Made by a program: the position numbers and the translations under genes. The notes under the pieces were generated by a model. It was given only the letters and a program-made list of their open reading frames with translations. It was not told where the DNA came from and searched no databases. Positions 48,687 to 60,865 of a DNA stretch of 64,000 nt are shown here, piece after piece. Source of the stretch: Lepraria neglecta (Eukaryota; Ascomycota; Lecanoromycetes; Lecanorales; Stereocaulaceae); NCBI GenBank assembly GCA_033220425.1, contig CM065653.1, positions 3,472,001-3,536,000 of the forward strand, read 5' to 3'. Within the stretch, counting starts at the first letter, position 1. Each line of letters opens with the position of its first letter.

Positions 48687-51469
48687 GCTTAAGGAACCGA
48701 GAAGGGCCACGCGCGCACTTTACAATGTTCTGACTGGGTTGAGACTTTTGGTTAAGAGGAGTAGCGCTCTCAACGTGATTTCAATCTATTAAGGATTGCC
48801 AAATGACAAAAGCATTTCCGGTTCGCCACGCCGCTTGAATATATATACCAATGAATAGGTCACTGTATAATGGATTTTGGCAGTAAAAGGCATGTATGGG
48901 GTCGATCATGTACAGCTGTAGAAGTAACCCTGCTCTTATTAGCTGTCAGTCATCCGGGCCCTGGATTGGTAAGGCTCGGCCTCATTAACTCGTTGGTCAC
49001 CAGAAATCTACGTATACGGTGAGAGCTTGGTACTTTCAATAAACAAGACCGGCCAAAATTCCGACACTGATGTGTACATTAACAAACTCTGGGCAAAAGC
49101 GGTCCCCTGGAAACCCATAGCTTCAGAAAAAGAGGAGCGTTGTGGCGACAAGACCTCGTATATGTCTACGCTGTGTTGACAAAGAATTTTATAACATGAG
49201 CATATTGTGAAGCCCCAGAGGAAAAACGTTAAAGAATAGTCAGGTGTGGAATAGCGGCTTCCAGACAACTTTCAAGGAGACTTAGCATCTAAAGGATCAT
49301 TCTTACAGATCGTCATTATCTCATACCCTTGGCTGTGTCTGGCCCGGAGTACGCGTGGAAGCTACAACTTCTACAAGGGATTCTGAGACCCCTCGCCATA
49401 TAAATGGTGGAATTTTCAATCCGTGACTAGCGTTTGCGTCCTCAAGTGTGGAGCAGCATGCAGCAGCATTTGGAGGTCTGCCTCTTCTTACAATCTCATT
49501 AGTTGCAGAATGCCACCAGAGACTGACACACTAATAATATTGGATTGCCACCAGCGATGTGAAGTCCATTGCAAACGCCAGGGGCCAGAGGTGGTTTGTG
49601 CTCTTGAACTTGGCATACATTCTATCATGTACGGATGAGTTTCATTCTCGCCACTCCAAACATTTGGCAAATCCCACTGAGGGTGGTTTATTTGTTGAGT
49701 CATCCCCTAAATCCTCAGCTATTCTGCCTATCTCATAGTAACCCGACGCTAGACTGTCATGGTGTCTCTTCAGACGTTTGCTTTGGCGCTTCTTATCCCT
49801 GTCTTGACATGCATTGCCAATTGTCGTGACGACGAGCTCGTCGACTCGACTACGTCACTCTACATCCACCTTCTGAACTCGTAATAGCGGTGTGCACTAT
49901 GGGATAGAAGAATGGGTAAAGGCCCAGGCAATCTGGAAAGCTTTCAAGTCTGTGCTTTCACACTTTGCAGCCCGCATGATTCACGGCCATCTAGTCTTGT
50001 CCAGTAAGGTGTTTGCCTTACAAAGGGAGCTATTATTGCAATACACAACGGCAGCTGTGCATTGAATTGCGCCTACGACCGCCTTGCTATGGTGCAAACG
50101 GGGTTTGATTCCAGATCAGGGTTCCCCCGGTGTCGAGAGACAGGGACTAGGGTCTCGAAGCTGGACCAATACTGTTACTCTAACAGTTTAACCCTGCGTA
50201 TCTCCGGTAACAGCAGCTATGCCTGACCGGGTTCTGCAACTGCTCTGCCTAACGAGTCCGCCAATGATGGAACAGTTCTTGCATGCTAGGGACTCGCCCC
50301 AGTCTACTTTTGCACCTGGCTCCGTCCCTGATCGTTTGGCTGCTGCACCTAGTACCACCTTCGGTAAATTGAGGCGAACGCACTAGTTTGCATTACCAAT
50401 ATGAGTTTATCAAAGCTCCTGACGGCCATACGTCAGCCGGAGGCATGCTCAGCAGGTGACCAGACTAGACCCACAAATACTAGTTCGCACAGCTGCATGC
50501 TTACGACTTGACAAGTTTGGAGGCAATTTGCCCTGGGGCCAATTCTTGTCTGAGGCATTAAGTTGCCTGTAATTCCCGCAAACATATTCATACCACAGGA
50601 AGCCACAGCCAGTCAGCCTGATGGCGATGACTCCAATAAAATAGACAGGAATTTGCAGGCCTCTCCGGAGAGCGCCGTTGCACTAGTGCACAGCTCCTTG
50701 TCCACAAGCGCTCTACCTACCAGTGCCATGACTCTCAGGTCGGCAAGTGTTTCACTACGCTACTCTCGATGTTCAGAGTTCTAGGCTGGTTACTGAAAGC
50801 GCAGACGTGGGCCTCTTCCTTGCAATGTCCGATACAAGACCAAGCGAAATACTGCAAACTGCATCTTCGAGGTTCAAGTGAACGAGTTCCTTTAGGATTA
50901 TGTAGATGATGAGTGGCAGCAACAGCCTATCAAGAACGGATTGTGTGCACAATGACATAGAAAAGGAGGAGTTGGAGAAAACGTCCAGTGTGAAACGGAG
51001 GTATAGAAACGGAGGTACAGATCAGAGCGAGGTGATGATTACTATACGATTGCCGAGGGCGAATCTTGATGATCGGATGTTTGAAGTCTCGCTAATAATA
51101 GGAAGACAAAGAATACTTTAGACTGCTGTTACAGCCAACGCTGCGTTGATGCTGAAGCGTGATGACAGGCACGAGGATGGTACTAATTCATATTGGTTTC
51201 AGACTTTTGAAGACGCGTCATATCGATGGGGCATAATGCGGGTGCAACAGTGATTATTATCTTACGCCCAGGCTATCGCCACCATGTAGAGAAGCTGCTG
51301 GAACGTATTTCTAAGCAGTAAGAGCAGTTGGAAAAAATTTTCTCGCGCTCGGTTGCGGAAACTCCCGGCCACAGCGAACTGGGAGCCGTCGGCTGATCGG
51401 CACTAAAACCCCTATCTTCCTCTTGGCGCTTGATTGATATCTTAACAACCAAGTCGGGTTTGTTTTGGA
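48687..51469. other. Intergenic stretch without a convincing gene
   Basis: Only short frames. An ATG frame of 71 codons at 50,906-51,121 (plus), rich in charged residues, precedes the open frame at 51,470 and might belong to the same gene remnant. A 12-bp palindrome GACGAGCTCGTC lies near 49,829-49,840. Nothing else was recognised. Confidence 0.45.
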
Positions 51470-52060
51470 GTACTGATTGGAGGTTATATCAAGGAGCGGG
51501 TGCTTTACTCAACTAGGAGAGAATGACCAAGAGACAGTGGGGCACGAAAATCGGACGAAGAGCTAGTCGATATCAGTGAAGAAGTTGAGCATGAATGGTT
51601 CCTGCTTGCTAATATTCAGGCTATCAGGGCGTCTAATGGCGGGTACGTTAATTAGAACTACGTCGATGTGAACGATTACCATAACTTTCAGCCGAACCCA
51701 ATCAAAGAGAATGCCAAAGAAACCGAAAACCTCATTCTGGATTTCTGTTGCCGATATTGTGGACCCACTTTGATAGACCAAGGAGATCGGTTCGATGTGA
51801 GGATTTCGTTGAGGCTCGGGCGAACATCCGACCAGCGTAAATTGAAGGCCTGTTTACGGCTGGTACTGGCCGAGGCCGCGATCACTTGGGAATCCAGCAT
51901 GCAAGCAGCCGAAAATTTCTTTCGTCCGAGGACTTGCCTTGAACTTGACTTCTTGCCCATGACGCGTGATATGGCCAGTATGATTTCAGATACCCTCAAC
52001 GGATGGCTTATCTTCCCAACCCAGATGCCCTGTCACAATATCGTGAAATGTCTCTTGTAA
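51470..52060 (+). pseudogene. Unassigned open frame with one internal stop or an intron
   Basis: From about 51,470 to the stop at 52,060 one plus-strand frame is open except for a single TAG near 51,653. No ATG starts it. The part before the stop is acidic and protein-like (EELVDISEEVEHEWFLLANI), and the part after is a 130-residue stretch without recognised domain. A textbook intron (donor GTACGT at 51,643, acceptor TTTCAG at 51,691, 49 bp) would remove the stop but moves to another frame that ends at about 51,773. So this is either the 3' end of a real spliced gene or a remnant. Function unknown. Confidence 0.25.
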
Positions 52061-55000
52061 TGTTCTCCTGGTGTTGCTCAGGCAGTTGCTGTATTTCACT
52101 GTACTTCGAGCTACTTATATATTAACCATGTCATGTGCTATATGCGTTGATCATTTATGTCTGCTGGAACAGGTGCATCTTGCCTTTAAAATCGGTTAGC
52201 AAGCTATAATTGGCACTCTATGAACGATGCAAAAAGTTTCCCGAGACCAGCACAGAACAATATAGAAACGAATGGAAGTGGCGGTACTCTCACGCAAATT
52301 GGAACTCCACGACAGACTTATGATTTACATGGAACAGAGTATGCTTTGTACCGAATGTGAAATGGTTGTGCGGGTAAGGGATCGATTTTCGTAAAGATGG
52401 CTTCGTTAATCTACGAAGCCATAACACAAGCAGGTATGTTGATATGATGTGACCACAACATTTACTAGACAGCTAGCTACAAAGTGGTCTTGAGGTGAGG
52501 TTTGTGCGCAGTCTCATATTAAATTTACTATGTGGCGCAAGGGCCAATGGCGACCATATGTTGTGGCAACTTGGAAGTATCTGTGGCGAAAGTAAGCGTA
52601 TCATCTACAATAGCGTTGAAGGTTTGCAGAGGGAGATCGACATCCAATCACGTGTTTTCTTGGCAATATTTCCATACTATTTGCCACTAGTGGCGAACCA
52701 ATGTATTGCACGCATCAGCAATTTGTACCTTCCTGTCCTCAAAACACTCACCTTGCGTCACCTCTTTCATGAGCCCCTTTAACACGAATGTATCCCGCCT
52801 GAACGACGATCAGCCCCTGAGCCACGAGTGGCTATCCAGCTTAAGTTTGTATCCTCAAACAGCGTCTAGTGACTTCATCAGATGACTTTATCGACATGCA
52901 TTAGTCCGCCGTGGCCCAGACTTCTCCAGGCAGCAGTGAGTGACACATATCTCCTGTACTATATTTGCATTAGCGCGCTATCCGAGTTTTACGTGCATCG
53001 ACATTTCTTGTTCGCTTGGTCCTCAGAATGCACATAATTTTCTATTAATGACAATGCAATGTACGGGCCATGCGAGGCAAATCCGCTAGGTAAGCTGTTT
53101 ATGGTTGGGTTTCTCAAAGAAGATCGCATGGCCAGCGAGCCATAGCAGCTGCCAACGTGTCCGTATTGCTTTAAATTTGTGTGACTCGAAAAGGCTCATG
53201 AAGGCCTCTAGAGTTTCCGGCAATCTACTTTAGATTCTTTAGCAGTCACGCCCGGCCCCAATGAGTCACGGTCCAATCTAGGTTAGGCAGAGCTAGGTGT
53301 GCATGGGCCCATGCTCCGCTCAACCCGGCCTCATCGGCTAAACGTTCTATTTGTCCTCGGTGGGCTCGGGTACCAGCAGATAGCTTGTAAATGAAAGGTG
53401 GGAAGACTCGAAACCCTTACGATTACGTTGCTTCACTTTGGAAGGATTCGGTCACGTTCAATGCACGATTTCATGTCGATTCTCGTACTAGTCCTGATAA
53501 TTTCCTCGACAACAAGGCGCAGTCTCGCTTTTCGTCACATCTGGTAGTATTGGACTGTGCACGCCTCACTCGTTTGCCTGAAATGTTCTTGCTAGCTGCT
53601 GAGACGGAAGTGCTTGCTGCCCACAACGATTGGTTTGATCGAAACAGTGAGCTTTTAGGGTGAAACCTTGTTGAGCGCACTGCAAGGCATTCTGGACTTT
53701 CGTGACCAATCTTACTCGTACGCTCCAGAGAGCAGGGGCCTCGAAATTGACAAATCGCTGCCAGCCCGTTCACAATTCAATACTCAGTCAGCGCTAGCCA
53801 GGTCTCTCATGCCTTTCGTCTGACAATCTCTAGGCAGCTCTTGGTTGCGGTAACGATGATTGGAACAGTTGCAAAGTCGCCAACGCCTCTACCGAGGAGG
53901 ACTTTATTGGCTCAGACACACTGGAAGTGGCGTCGGATACGAGATTTCGGCAATTCTCGAGCACTTAAGGAAACTTACTATGACAAAATCCACACACTCT
54001 ATATACCCTAAATGCTATATCAAAATCTCCAAGAATCAAATGCCAACCTTACTATTAGGTTGACGAGTCGATGGAGCTTGTGCTTTAGCTTGTACCTAAA
54101 AAAGAAATGCGAAGACATCGATTGCTCTCTACTTATCATCCCTCGCACACGCTTTGAAAAGCGTCCGGATTGTCCATACATACACGGATGATGTGAAATG
54201 AAACGCAATTGCTGCTGCGCAGTGAACGCCACTGCCCTGACCAGCGTACTGCCCATGAAAACGTCTACTCAATTCGGGACGCTCGTCCAGTGGGCTACTG
54301 TGTACGACTGTCACGAAATCCATGGCCTGAAGCCGTAACCAGAGCCAGTCTAGCTACCATGGAGCCTAAACTGTGCGGTTGAAGAAAGCACTCACCGGCC
54401 TCTCTTTTCATCGCCGAGGGGCAGGCCACACGACGACGAGAGCCGTTATGGACATGGCACGAGCCAGTGTACGTCAATTCAGGTGATGGGATCAATTACT
54501 GCTGCGGCACACGAGGCAAAGAGAGCGCAGCAGGAGTTCTACTTTCGAAGTGGTAACAGGCTTGAACGCTTCGGGAGTTTTTGACGATGCCACAACTGAC
54601 GCGTGAGTAGAACTCGATAGCCCTCACGATCTTCTCCGAGCCCCCGAGAAGTCTAGTCAATGGAACATCGCAATTGCACAATCTACGTCAAACCCTCACA
54701 ACATACTCTCGGCGCCGAATGTACCACAACATTAGCATTGAGATAAACTTTTCTGGCCACTGAGGGCTGGCATGGGACAATTGGGGACACTTTAAAGACC
54801 ATTGTTATTGGGGCAGAAGATCTATACTACAACTAGAGCCGGGGGCAGAAAGAGCCACTCGTCTAAACCGATGATTCATGACGCTCTTACCAGATCGGAT
54901 GCACGTTCCGCACGGAGCGTCAGCGATATCGGCACGGTGCGGAGACACTATCGGTGGGTTTTCGGATGTCAACATTGCCCTGCGAAGCGAAGCACAGAAA

Positions 55001-56884
55001 GAGGCATTGACGAGGCCGGAGGGCTTTCTCACAGCCCATGTACTCGGATACGAACATACGAGAGTCGGCTTGACCGGCAGACAAGTGCATGCGCGGACGC
55101 ATCGTCATGCGCCAATTTTGGAACATAGAGACGAGTATTATGCCTATCTTATTTTTGGAAAGCTCTCTGCGAAGTCTCATAATCTCAGCGGTTTGGACAT
55201 CGTCAAACCGCACGAGATGGGTAAAAGGGGTCGAGTGTTGGGTGCCGAGGAATCAAACGCTGCATGCAATCCATGCTCTTGATTCCTGTACACGCGTCTT
55301 GTGTTATCAGAATACAGATAGTTCTAGGAAACGGATATCTCTCTTCTGTCCCTCCTCTTACATGCTGTTGGGCAGGTTTCTAGCCACTGCTAACAAACGG
55401 CCGTTGCTAAGGCCCGCTCTTGGTTTAGCTAAGCCGGAGCTAGCTTGATGTGCATGCGGGTGGCTGGCGCTAAATTAGCTTCTATGCAGCTTACCGAGAG
55501 CTGCACGAAATATGATGTCGCCGTATGCCGAAAGCCGTATCTAATGCTGATCTAGAGTTATCGTAACATCAAGAACGACGAGAAAATGCGGTCCGTGCTG
55601 TTCTGTGACGGTGTCCCACATATTGTAATTGTGTTTGAAAATTGCTATCCTTCCAGGATTTGAGCAGTGGAGCATGGCCGCGCGTCAATGAATCGACCAT
55701 CATTTCTGCGTTCGTCTCTTCGTAAGCTCCTAAGCGGAGTCAGTGTCATGATCTGGTGCGAGCGCCGGTCGTAAGACCTTCGAGCTTAAGCAACGCGGCC
55801 TTTGAGGCTGTGCTACTTTCTTTGTCTATGAAATCTTGGAGTCCACTTTCACGCCGAGCACTTCTAGAGCCCCTTATTTCGAGGAAGCCTGAATTAATGG
55901 GGTCTGCAGCGATACCACACCGAGGAACGGGGTCGGGAGAAATTGATTCTTGGTTTTCTCATATTTTGATCCCACCCTTCTTTCGTCTTCCATATGCAGC
56001 AACTGTCCTTTCGGAAGTTTTCCACCTTTCAGTCTCTCAAACCCTCTTAATTCCCTTATGTCAACATGCTGTAAACAAAGTGTCATCGAGGGGAGCTGCG
56101 CTGTCAGACCTCATCGATGTCTTTCTCGATTTCTTTCTGTAGGGCTCATGTCAGTCACAATTGTCTTCGTAGCTCAGTCATGGGTTCTGAACTTGCCTCT
56201 GAATCCACCAGATTCCTGCCTAATAGAAAGTTCGTAGTTGCCGATGGACATAAATCTGTGGAAGTGTGAGATCATGTTGGCAAACTGGCAAGATGGTCGT
56301 CCAAGGCGCTTGGCTTGCAGCCGAACAAAGTTGCGGAGTAAGATGAGGTTGCATGAATACTTCAAAAACGTCTGGTTTGATGTATCCGTTATAATTACAA
56401 GAAGGCTTTCATGCAAGCTTCCTACCGCTTTGCGGTTCTTTTTCACACTGGCACACATGTGTATCGCCTTACTGTTCTAGGATATCCCATAAAATTCAAC
56501 ATCCATAGAGGCCCTATTTTTTGGGGGGTCATTTCCAAAGCAAAGCACGATTTAGATCTCAACTTACCGGGGTCCTGTGCTGTTAAAATTCAGGGCGCGA
56601 GCTTTGCTTATCTGACCTTTCCAAGAGCCAAACGAGAAATGTTACTTCTGCCTCCTCCAGCTTGGATCTCACCTTCTCTTCCGCGATGCTCCAGAAACCA
56701 GTCACCAGAGTCACTCCATCGCCAGTCCATCGCTACCCTAGCGCCACCCTCGCGAACGATACGACCACCGCGAGCGGCAGCAGCGAGAGCCTCAGAGAAG
56801 TTCGCCCAACGATATGCTCCTATCAACTTGGAGCGCGATCATGACCTTGGCGACTTCGCCGGTTCCGACTCCTAGACTCTGACA
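52061..56884. other. Intergenic stretch without a convincing gene
   Basis: Frames are short and mostly mirrored on the other strand. The longer ones are 53,391-53,663 (plus, ATG, 90 codons), 54,878-55,282 (plus, 134 codons, mirrored by 54,920-55,213 minus) and 55,756-56,142 (plus, GTG start). None has a recognised domain. The last 250 bp are C/T- and CGC-rich and precede the small ORF at 56,885. Confidence 0.45.
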
Positions 56885-57382
56885 ATGGAGAAGATCCGAA
56901 AATCGCTTGGTGCAAAAAACAAGGGCTATTCAAGCGGTAGCGATAGCGATGAATACATCGATGAGCCTGAACCAGAAGTCTCGCGGACGAGAGCAGCATG
57001 TGGAGCATCGGATAGAGCCATCTCAATGAGAGTTGGGGCGGGAGGGACCAGGAGCTTCAAAGGCAAGGACAAAATACGGAGCAGAGATGACACAAGGAAC
57101 AACCACCATGCCGAAGGTAGAACAGCGGGCAATGTGCCCGTAGAAACCATTAAGCGAAAGAAGAGACGCCATGATCCTGAAGCGGTAGAAGAGGGTGGCA
57201 CAATGAAGAAACCTCGAGGCAATCCTCGAGTGTTCCCCACTACCGGCACTGCCACTGATATCTCAAGAGGCACCCACAGAGAGCGCCTACCTACAGCTGT
57301 GAGGGGTACCGAGACAAAAGTGGAGGGATTTGCGCAGGGTCGTAGGCTTCAGAGCTGCTCGGCATGTACAGGATTAGTTTGA
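56885..57382 (+). CDS. Small basic low-complexity protein, hypothetical
   Basis: An ATG frame of 165 residues. It starts MEKIRKSLGAKNKGYSS, then an acidic patch (SDSDEYIDEPEPEV), then a Gly/Arg/Lys-rich, disordered-looking remainder with a KRKKRR basic cluster near residue 92 that could serve as a nuclear localisation signal. No domain was recognised. The opposite strand also has a 115-codon frame over the same stretch, so coding potential is uncertain. It lies about 350 bp from the convergent 3' end of RPC31. It could be a real small gene or a fortuitous frame, and an upstream exon cannot be excluded. Confidence 0.35.
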   Translation: MEKIRKSLGAKNKGYSSGSDSDEYIDEPEPEVSRTRAACGASDRAISMRVGAGGTRSFKGKDKIRSRDDTRNNHHAEGRTAGNVPVETIKRKKRRHDPEAVEEGGTMKKPRGNPRVFPTTGTATDISRGTHRERLPTAVRGTETKVEGFAQGRRLQSCSACTGLV

Positions 57383-57736
57383 GAGTTAAGAAGTTGCTTC
57401 AAAGAAGGGGACCTATGGCAACGGCTTGTCGAAGCAAGGCATTGGACATATAAAGGAGTGCAGGAGCTCTATTAGTTTCCCACATCGTCATCGACTTTCC
57501 TAATAGCATAGAAGCAAGGGTATCATAGTTCCTGTGCTAGCGCCCGCAGCCCTCACTCATGCCAGACCACGTAATAAACACATTCGTAAGCATCTCGCAT
57601 CTCTAAAAGTATTGCCATCTTCCTTCATCATTCCTTTTCATAATCGCAAGGGTATCATGGTTCCTTTTCCAGCGCCAGCAGCCCTCGCCCATGCATAACC
57701 ACACAATGAACATTTCTGCAAGCCTCTTGCGCCCCT

Positions 57737-58629
57737 CTAGAAGTATTCCCCACCTCCTCCATCATCACCACCGCCATCATAGTCATCTCCTGCATCATCC
57801 CCTCCGTCGTCGAAGTATTGTTCCGCGTTGTAGTCCCCACCATCATCGTCATCATCAAAATCATCATCCACCTCTTCACCCTCCAGCGGCTCGTCCTCGT
57901 CTGGATCTCTCAGTACCTTTTCTTCGCCTTCATCTCCAGACATCTCAAGATCTAGGTCATCCATCTTCTCGTAGCCGGGTATTTTTAGACTCTTGCCTTT
58001 AGTGCTGCTGCTGATGACGCCGTTTGCCTTTGTAGCGGTGGGGTCGAGGGTGGACCAGAGCTCTTTGGGGAAGAATTTGAGGACTGCCAGATATCAGTCA
58101 AAGATCTAGATGAAGATAAACCCAGAGGATAGAGCAAGCCCGGGATGTGACGGAGAGGCTCAATATGCGCTGTAGGTTCTTAGGTGAATCATACCGTAGG
58201 GCCTTGTGTCCAGCTTAGGTATCATCCGCCTCTTCTTCGTATACCTCTGGCTATACTTTGGCATTCCCTCGAACGGGTTGAAAGACGCAGCAGGTTTATT
58301 TCCAGGCTTCCCAACTCGTACATTGTCTCCTAGTATCGTGTATAGAGGTCCATTATGTATGCTGTCTCGAAGGGATCGAAAGCGGGCAACTTGGTCTTTT
58401 TCGCTGGAAGTGAGGGGCTTCGAGGTAGGGACTTTGTATTCCTGGAATTTTTCAGTGAAATGCCCTCCGGAGCTTGCAGAACACTGACTGGAAATAAAGG
58501 CGTTGGCTTCGGTTTGTCAAGCTCTAGCTCTGGATCGTAGGGAATGTCTACCCCGCCAATTCGGTAGAGATCCCCTTTGCCTTCTTTCTTAACGCGAGGG
58601 CCTCCTTTGGGCTTTGATGTTGGCGCCAT
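57737..58629 (-). CDS. RPC31: RNA polymerase III subunit Rpc31 (RPC7)
   Basis: Three exons: 58,629-58,489, 58,441-58,195 and 58,083-57,737. The introns are 47 bp (donor GTCAGT, acceptor TTCCAG) and 111 bp (donor GTATGA, acceptor GGCAG). The model gives 244 residues, close to the 251 of yeast Rpc31. Diagnostic stretches in order are DPELELDKPKPTPLFP, EYKVPTSKPLT, RDSIHNGPLYT, NPFEGMPKYSQRY and LKFFPKELW, ending in a strongly Asp/Glu/Gly-rich tail of about 70 residues. Rpc31 is part of the Rpc82-Rpc34-Rpc31 subcomplex that opens promoters for Pol III transcription of tRNA and 5S genes in the nucleus. The start at 58,629 is the only ATG in a frame open for a further 140 bp upstream, so an extra 5' exon is possible. 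It is divergent from the HSM3-domain gene. Confidence 0.88.
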
Positions 58630-58939
58630 GCTAGGAGTCTTATTGGCTTTCCATTGGGCAACAATATAACTGAAGGTACCCAGGTTAGCTTCGCTCTTCG
58701 TCGGGTACTTTAGGCTCGGAATTTTACCGCGATGAGTTCCAATTTGGCGCCCAGCCTCGGCATTTCAAGCCTCTGATAGTAGGATCCTTCATTATTGCTG
58801 CGGTCCCTACTGCGACATGATGGGAAGATGACAGATGTGGAGTTTTTGAAGCTGTGAGTGAAGAAAGGAATTGAAGGAGCTTCGTTGGAGCTCACAACAG
58901 TAGCCCTCGCCACCTCATCGCGCAACGACGGTGACCACG
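58630..58939. promoter_or_regulatory. Shared divergent promoter of RPC31 and the HSM3-domain gene
   Basis: About 310 bp separate the two start codons, so both promoters must lie here unless one gene has a longer 5' exon. No clear TATA box was seen next to either start. The HSM3-side ATG has an A at -3 (CACGATGG). Confidence 0.6.
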
Positions 58940-60865
58940 ATGGCCTTCCAAGCGCTGGTTAGGGAGGTGCAAGCCCATCTCCAAGAAGTTCTCGACGACC
59001 CCAGCAAAGGCTTGAACGAGAAGCTCCTCGAGAGCGTTGATGGGCAAGTCACTGGTCCGTCGTCTGCCTCCCCATCTTCGTACAGCAAAGCTAACTTCTC
59101 GCAAGAGACTATCCTTGAATCCGACAGAGATGCCCTCCTCAATAAGCTCTCAGGACTCCTTCCTACTCTACAACAAGATCCTACACCAGTTACGAACCTC
59201 ATCAACCGGCTCATATCACCTCAGAGGTACACCTTTTCGCGAGTGCTTTCAATCAACCCCCCGGTAGACTTCCTGGCTGGCCTGACAGCTCCCTCGCCTC
59301 CCATCAACCTAACAACATTATATCTCTTAGAGAAGGCAAAATTTAGGCCGAGTGATATTGGAATTGTGGCTGGAAAGGCAGATGTGGTTGGTGTCCTGGT
59401 CAAACTATGGCTATGTGCCCAGGACACTGCTGTTGCGGGACGGGCACATGATGTTATACTGGGACTGCTGCTTCCTGAAGCGATGGTTCAGGGTAGCATC
59501 GGACTTGTGGAGGGAGGGTTGATGTGGAGAAGATTACTCCGAGACAAAGACATCTATGGGTCTATATTCTCGATATGCAGCCTCTCGACAGCAGGACAAG
59601 ACAGACAGCCGTCTAAAAGAGACAAGACAGTGGCGCAGGCAAGGCTATTGGATATGCTCTTGAGGATTGACAGCGAGCCGGTGAGGACATCGCAAATTCC
59701 GGAAATAGAGTGGCAATACGGCGTCAGTGACGGCGGTCTGCTCCATTTTGCAGCCATACATATGGTCGATTACAAAGATGACGTCCTGATGCACGTGAAC
59801 TTGCTTGAGTTTTACACGATGTACTTGAGCACAAAGTACAAGACGATACCTCTCAACCCTATCACAAATGACGCGAAGGCCTCAACATTGGCGCTCGAGT
59901 TCTTACGCAAGCATGGTCTTCACGATCGTTCACTAAGCTATTTCTTCTACCCAGACGACAAAGACCCAGTCGATCTCACGTTCCTCTACGGCCGCTCGGC
60001 AAATTACCTTGGCACGTGGTGTTCTGTCTACCCAAAGGACTTTCTCGGTCATCCTACAATGGTCAAAGCCACATTGAACCGTCTAATGAGCGCTCTACAA
60101 ATTGTGACAACAGGTCAATGGGCACAAGGTCGGGCTCCCAAAGATGATTTTCATGTCCTGGCATCCCTTCCCCGTATGACGCTCCTTCCCAGGGGCCAGG
60201 CCCCTTCGCCATTAGTTTTTGTTCCAGCCAGGCCAGCTAATGAGGACGCTTTCAAGACTTTAGCTTATGTCTTCAATGGCAACCAGGATACGATCTCAGA
60301 AATGGCGGGCCAGGAGAACGCAGCCGCCAGAGCATTGTACTACTTTTACATGGCGAATTCTCCAAACTTCTGGCGCGATGTGGTCAGCGCTGCTGAGACT
60401 GTTGCAATCAAAGGCACCGCAATGGCAGCATTATCGGTCATGGCAGCTGTAATCACTGCACATTGGGCACCACTACCAAATACATCGAACTCGAATTCAC
60501 CGTTCGCTCTGCCAACTGAGGGGGAAGTAGCCAACAAATGTGGCGCTCCATCTCTACCGGCGTCTGGAATTGAGGCTATCATGACTGAACCAGCTATTAG
60601 TGTTGTTGTGCCATACCTCATCAAACCTGCCCAGACGTTCAGCAACTTAGTCGGCGGCGGTAGAGGAGACGTGGATAGTGCTGCTTACAAAGTTGCGGTG
60701 GCCAAGCATGACACGTTGATACATCTCTATGAGATGTTGAAACGGTGGGTGGGAAATCATCCCGAGGCGCAAGAGATGCTGGCTACCGTCGGAAGAAGGG
60801 TAGCTCAAGGGCCAATGGGAGGTAGCAGCGAGATTGGGGGAAGGATTGGTACGATGGAGCTTTGA
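58940..60865 (+). CDS. HSM3-domain protein (helical-repeat, proteasome base chaperone family)
   Basis: A single uninterrupted exon of 641 residues. The frame extends nine bases further left to a GTG, but 58,940 is the first ATG. The protein is a series of amphipathic helices with little low complexity. Stretches typical of the fungal family annotated as DNA mismatch repair protein HSM3, N-terminal domain, are VDFLAGL (about residue 110), KADVVGVLVKLWLC, GLMWRRLLRDKDIYG, KTVAQARLLDMLLRI and LLHFAAIHMVDYKDDVLMH. Yeast Hsm3 binds Rpt1/Rpt2 during assembly of the 19S proteasome base and was first found through mismatch-repair phenotypes. The C-terminal third is less conserved in my reading and has a Gly-rich end. 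Assignment rests on remembered family motifs, not on a search. Confidence 0.7.
   Translation: MAFQALVREVQAHLQEVLDDPSKGLNEKLLESVDGQVTGPSSASPSSYSKANFSQETILESDRDALLNKLSGLLPTLQQDPTPVTNLINRLISPQRYTFSRVLSINPPVDFLAGLTAPSPPINLTTLYLLEKAKFRPSDIGIVAGKADVVGVLVKLWLCAQDTAVAGRAHDVILGLLLPEAMVQGSIGLVEGGLMWRRLLRDKDIYGSIFSICSLSTAGQDRQPSKRDKTVAQARLLDMLLRIDSEPVRTSQIPEIEWQYGVSDGGLLHFAAIHMVDYKDDVLMHVNLLEFYTMYLSTKYKTIPLNPITNDAKASTLALEFLRKHGLHDRSLSYFFYPDDKDPVDLTFLYGRSANYLGTWCSVYPKDFLGHPTMVKATLNRLMSALQIVTTGQWAQGRAPKDDFHVLASLPRMTLLPRGQAPSPLVFVPARPANEDAFKTLAYVFNGNQDTISEMAGQENAAARALYYFYMANSPNFWRDVVSAAETVAIKGTAMAALSVMAAVITAHWAPLPNTSNSNSPFALPTEGEVANKCGAPSLPASGIEAIMTEPAISVVVPYLIKPAQTFSNLVGGGRGDVDSAAYKVAVAKHDTLIHLYEMLKRWVGNHPEAQEMLATVGRRVAQGPMGGSSEIGGRIGTMEL

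Noticed and set aside
50085-50130. A tRNA-like T-arm word (GGTTTGATTCC)
   Set aside because: No acceptor stem, D arm or anticodon arm could be paired around it.
54878-55282. 134-codon plus-strand frame
   Set aside because: Mirrored by a 97-codon frame on the other strand, with no recognisable domain or splice context.
57691-58002. His/Pro-rich 103-codon plus-strand frame
   Set aside because: It is the antisense of the Asp/Glu-rich tail of RPC31.
59037-59427. Secondary frames inside the HSM3-domain gene
   Set aside because: Shadows of the 641-residue frame.
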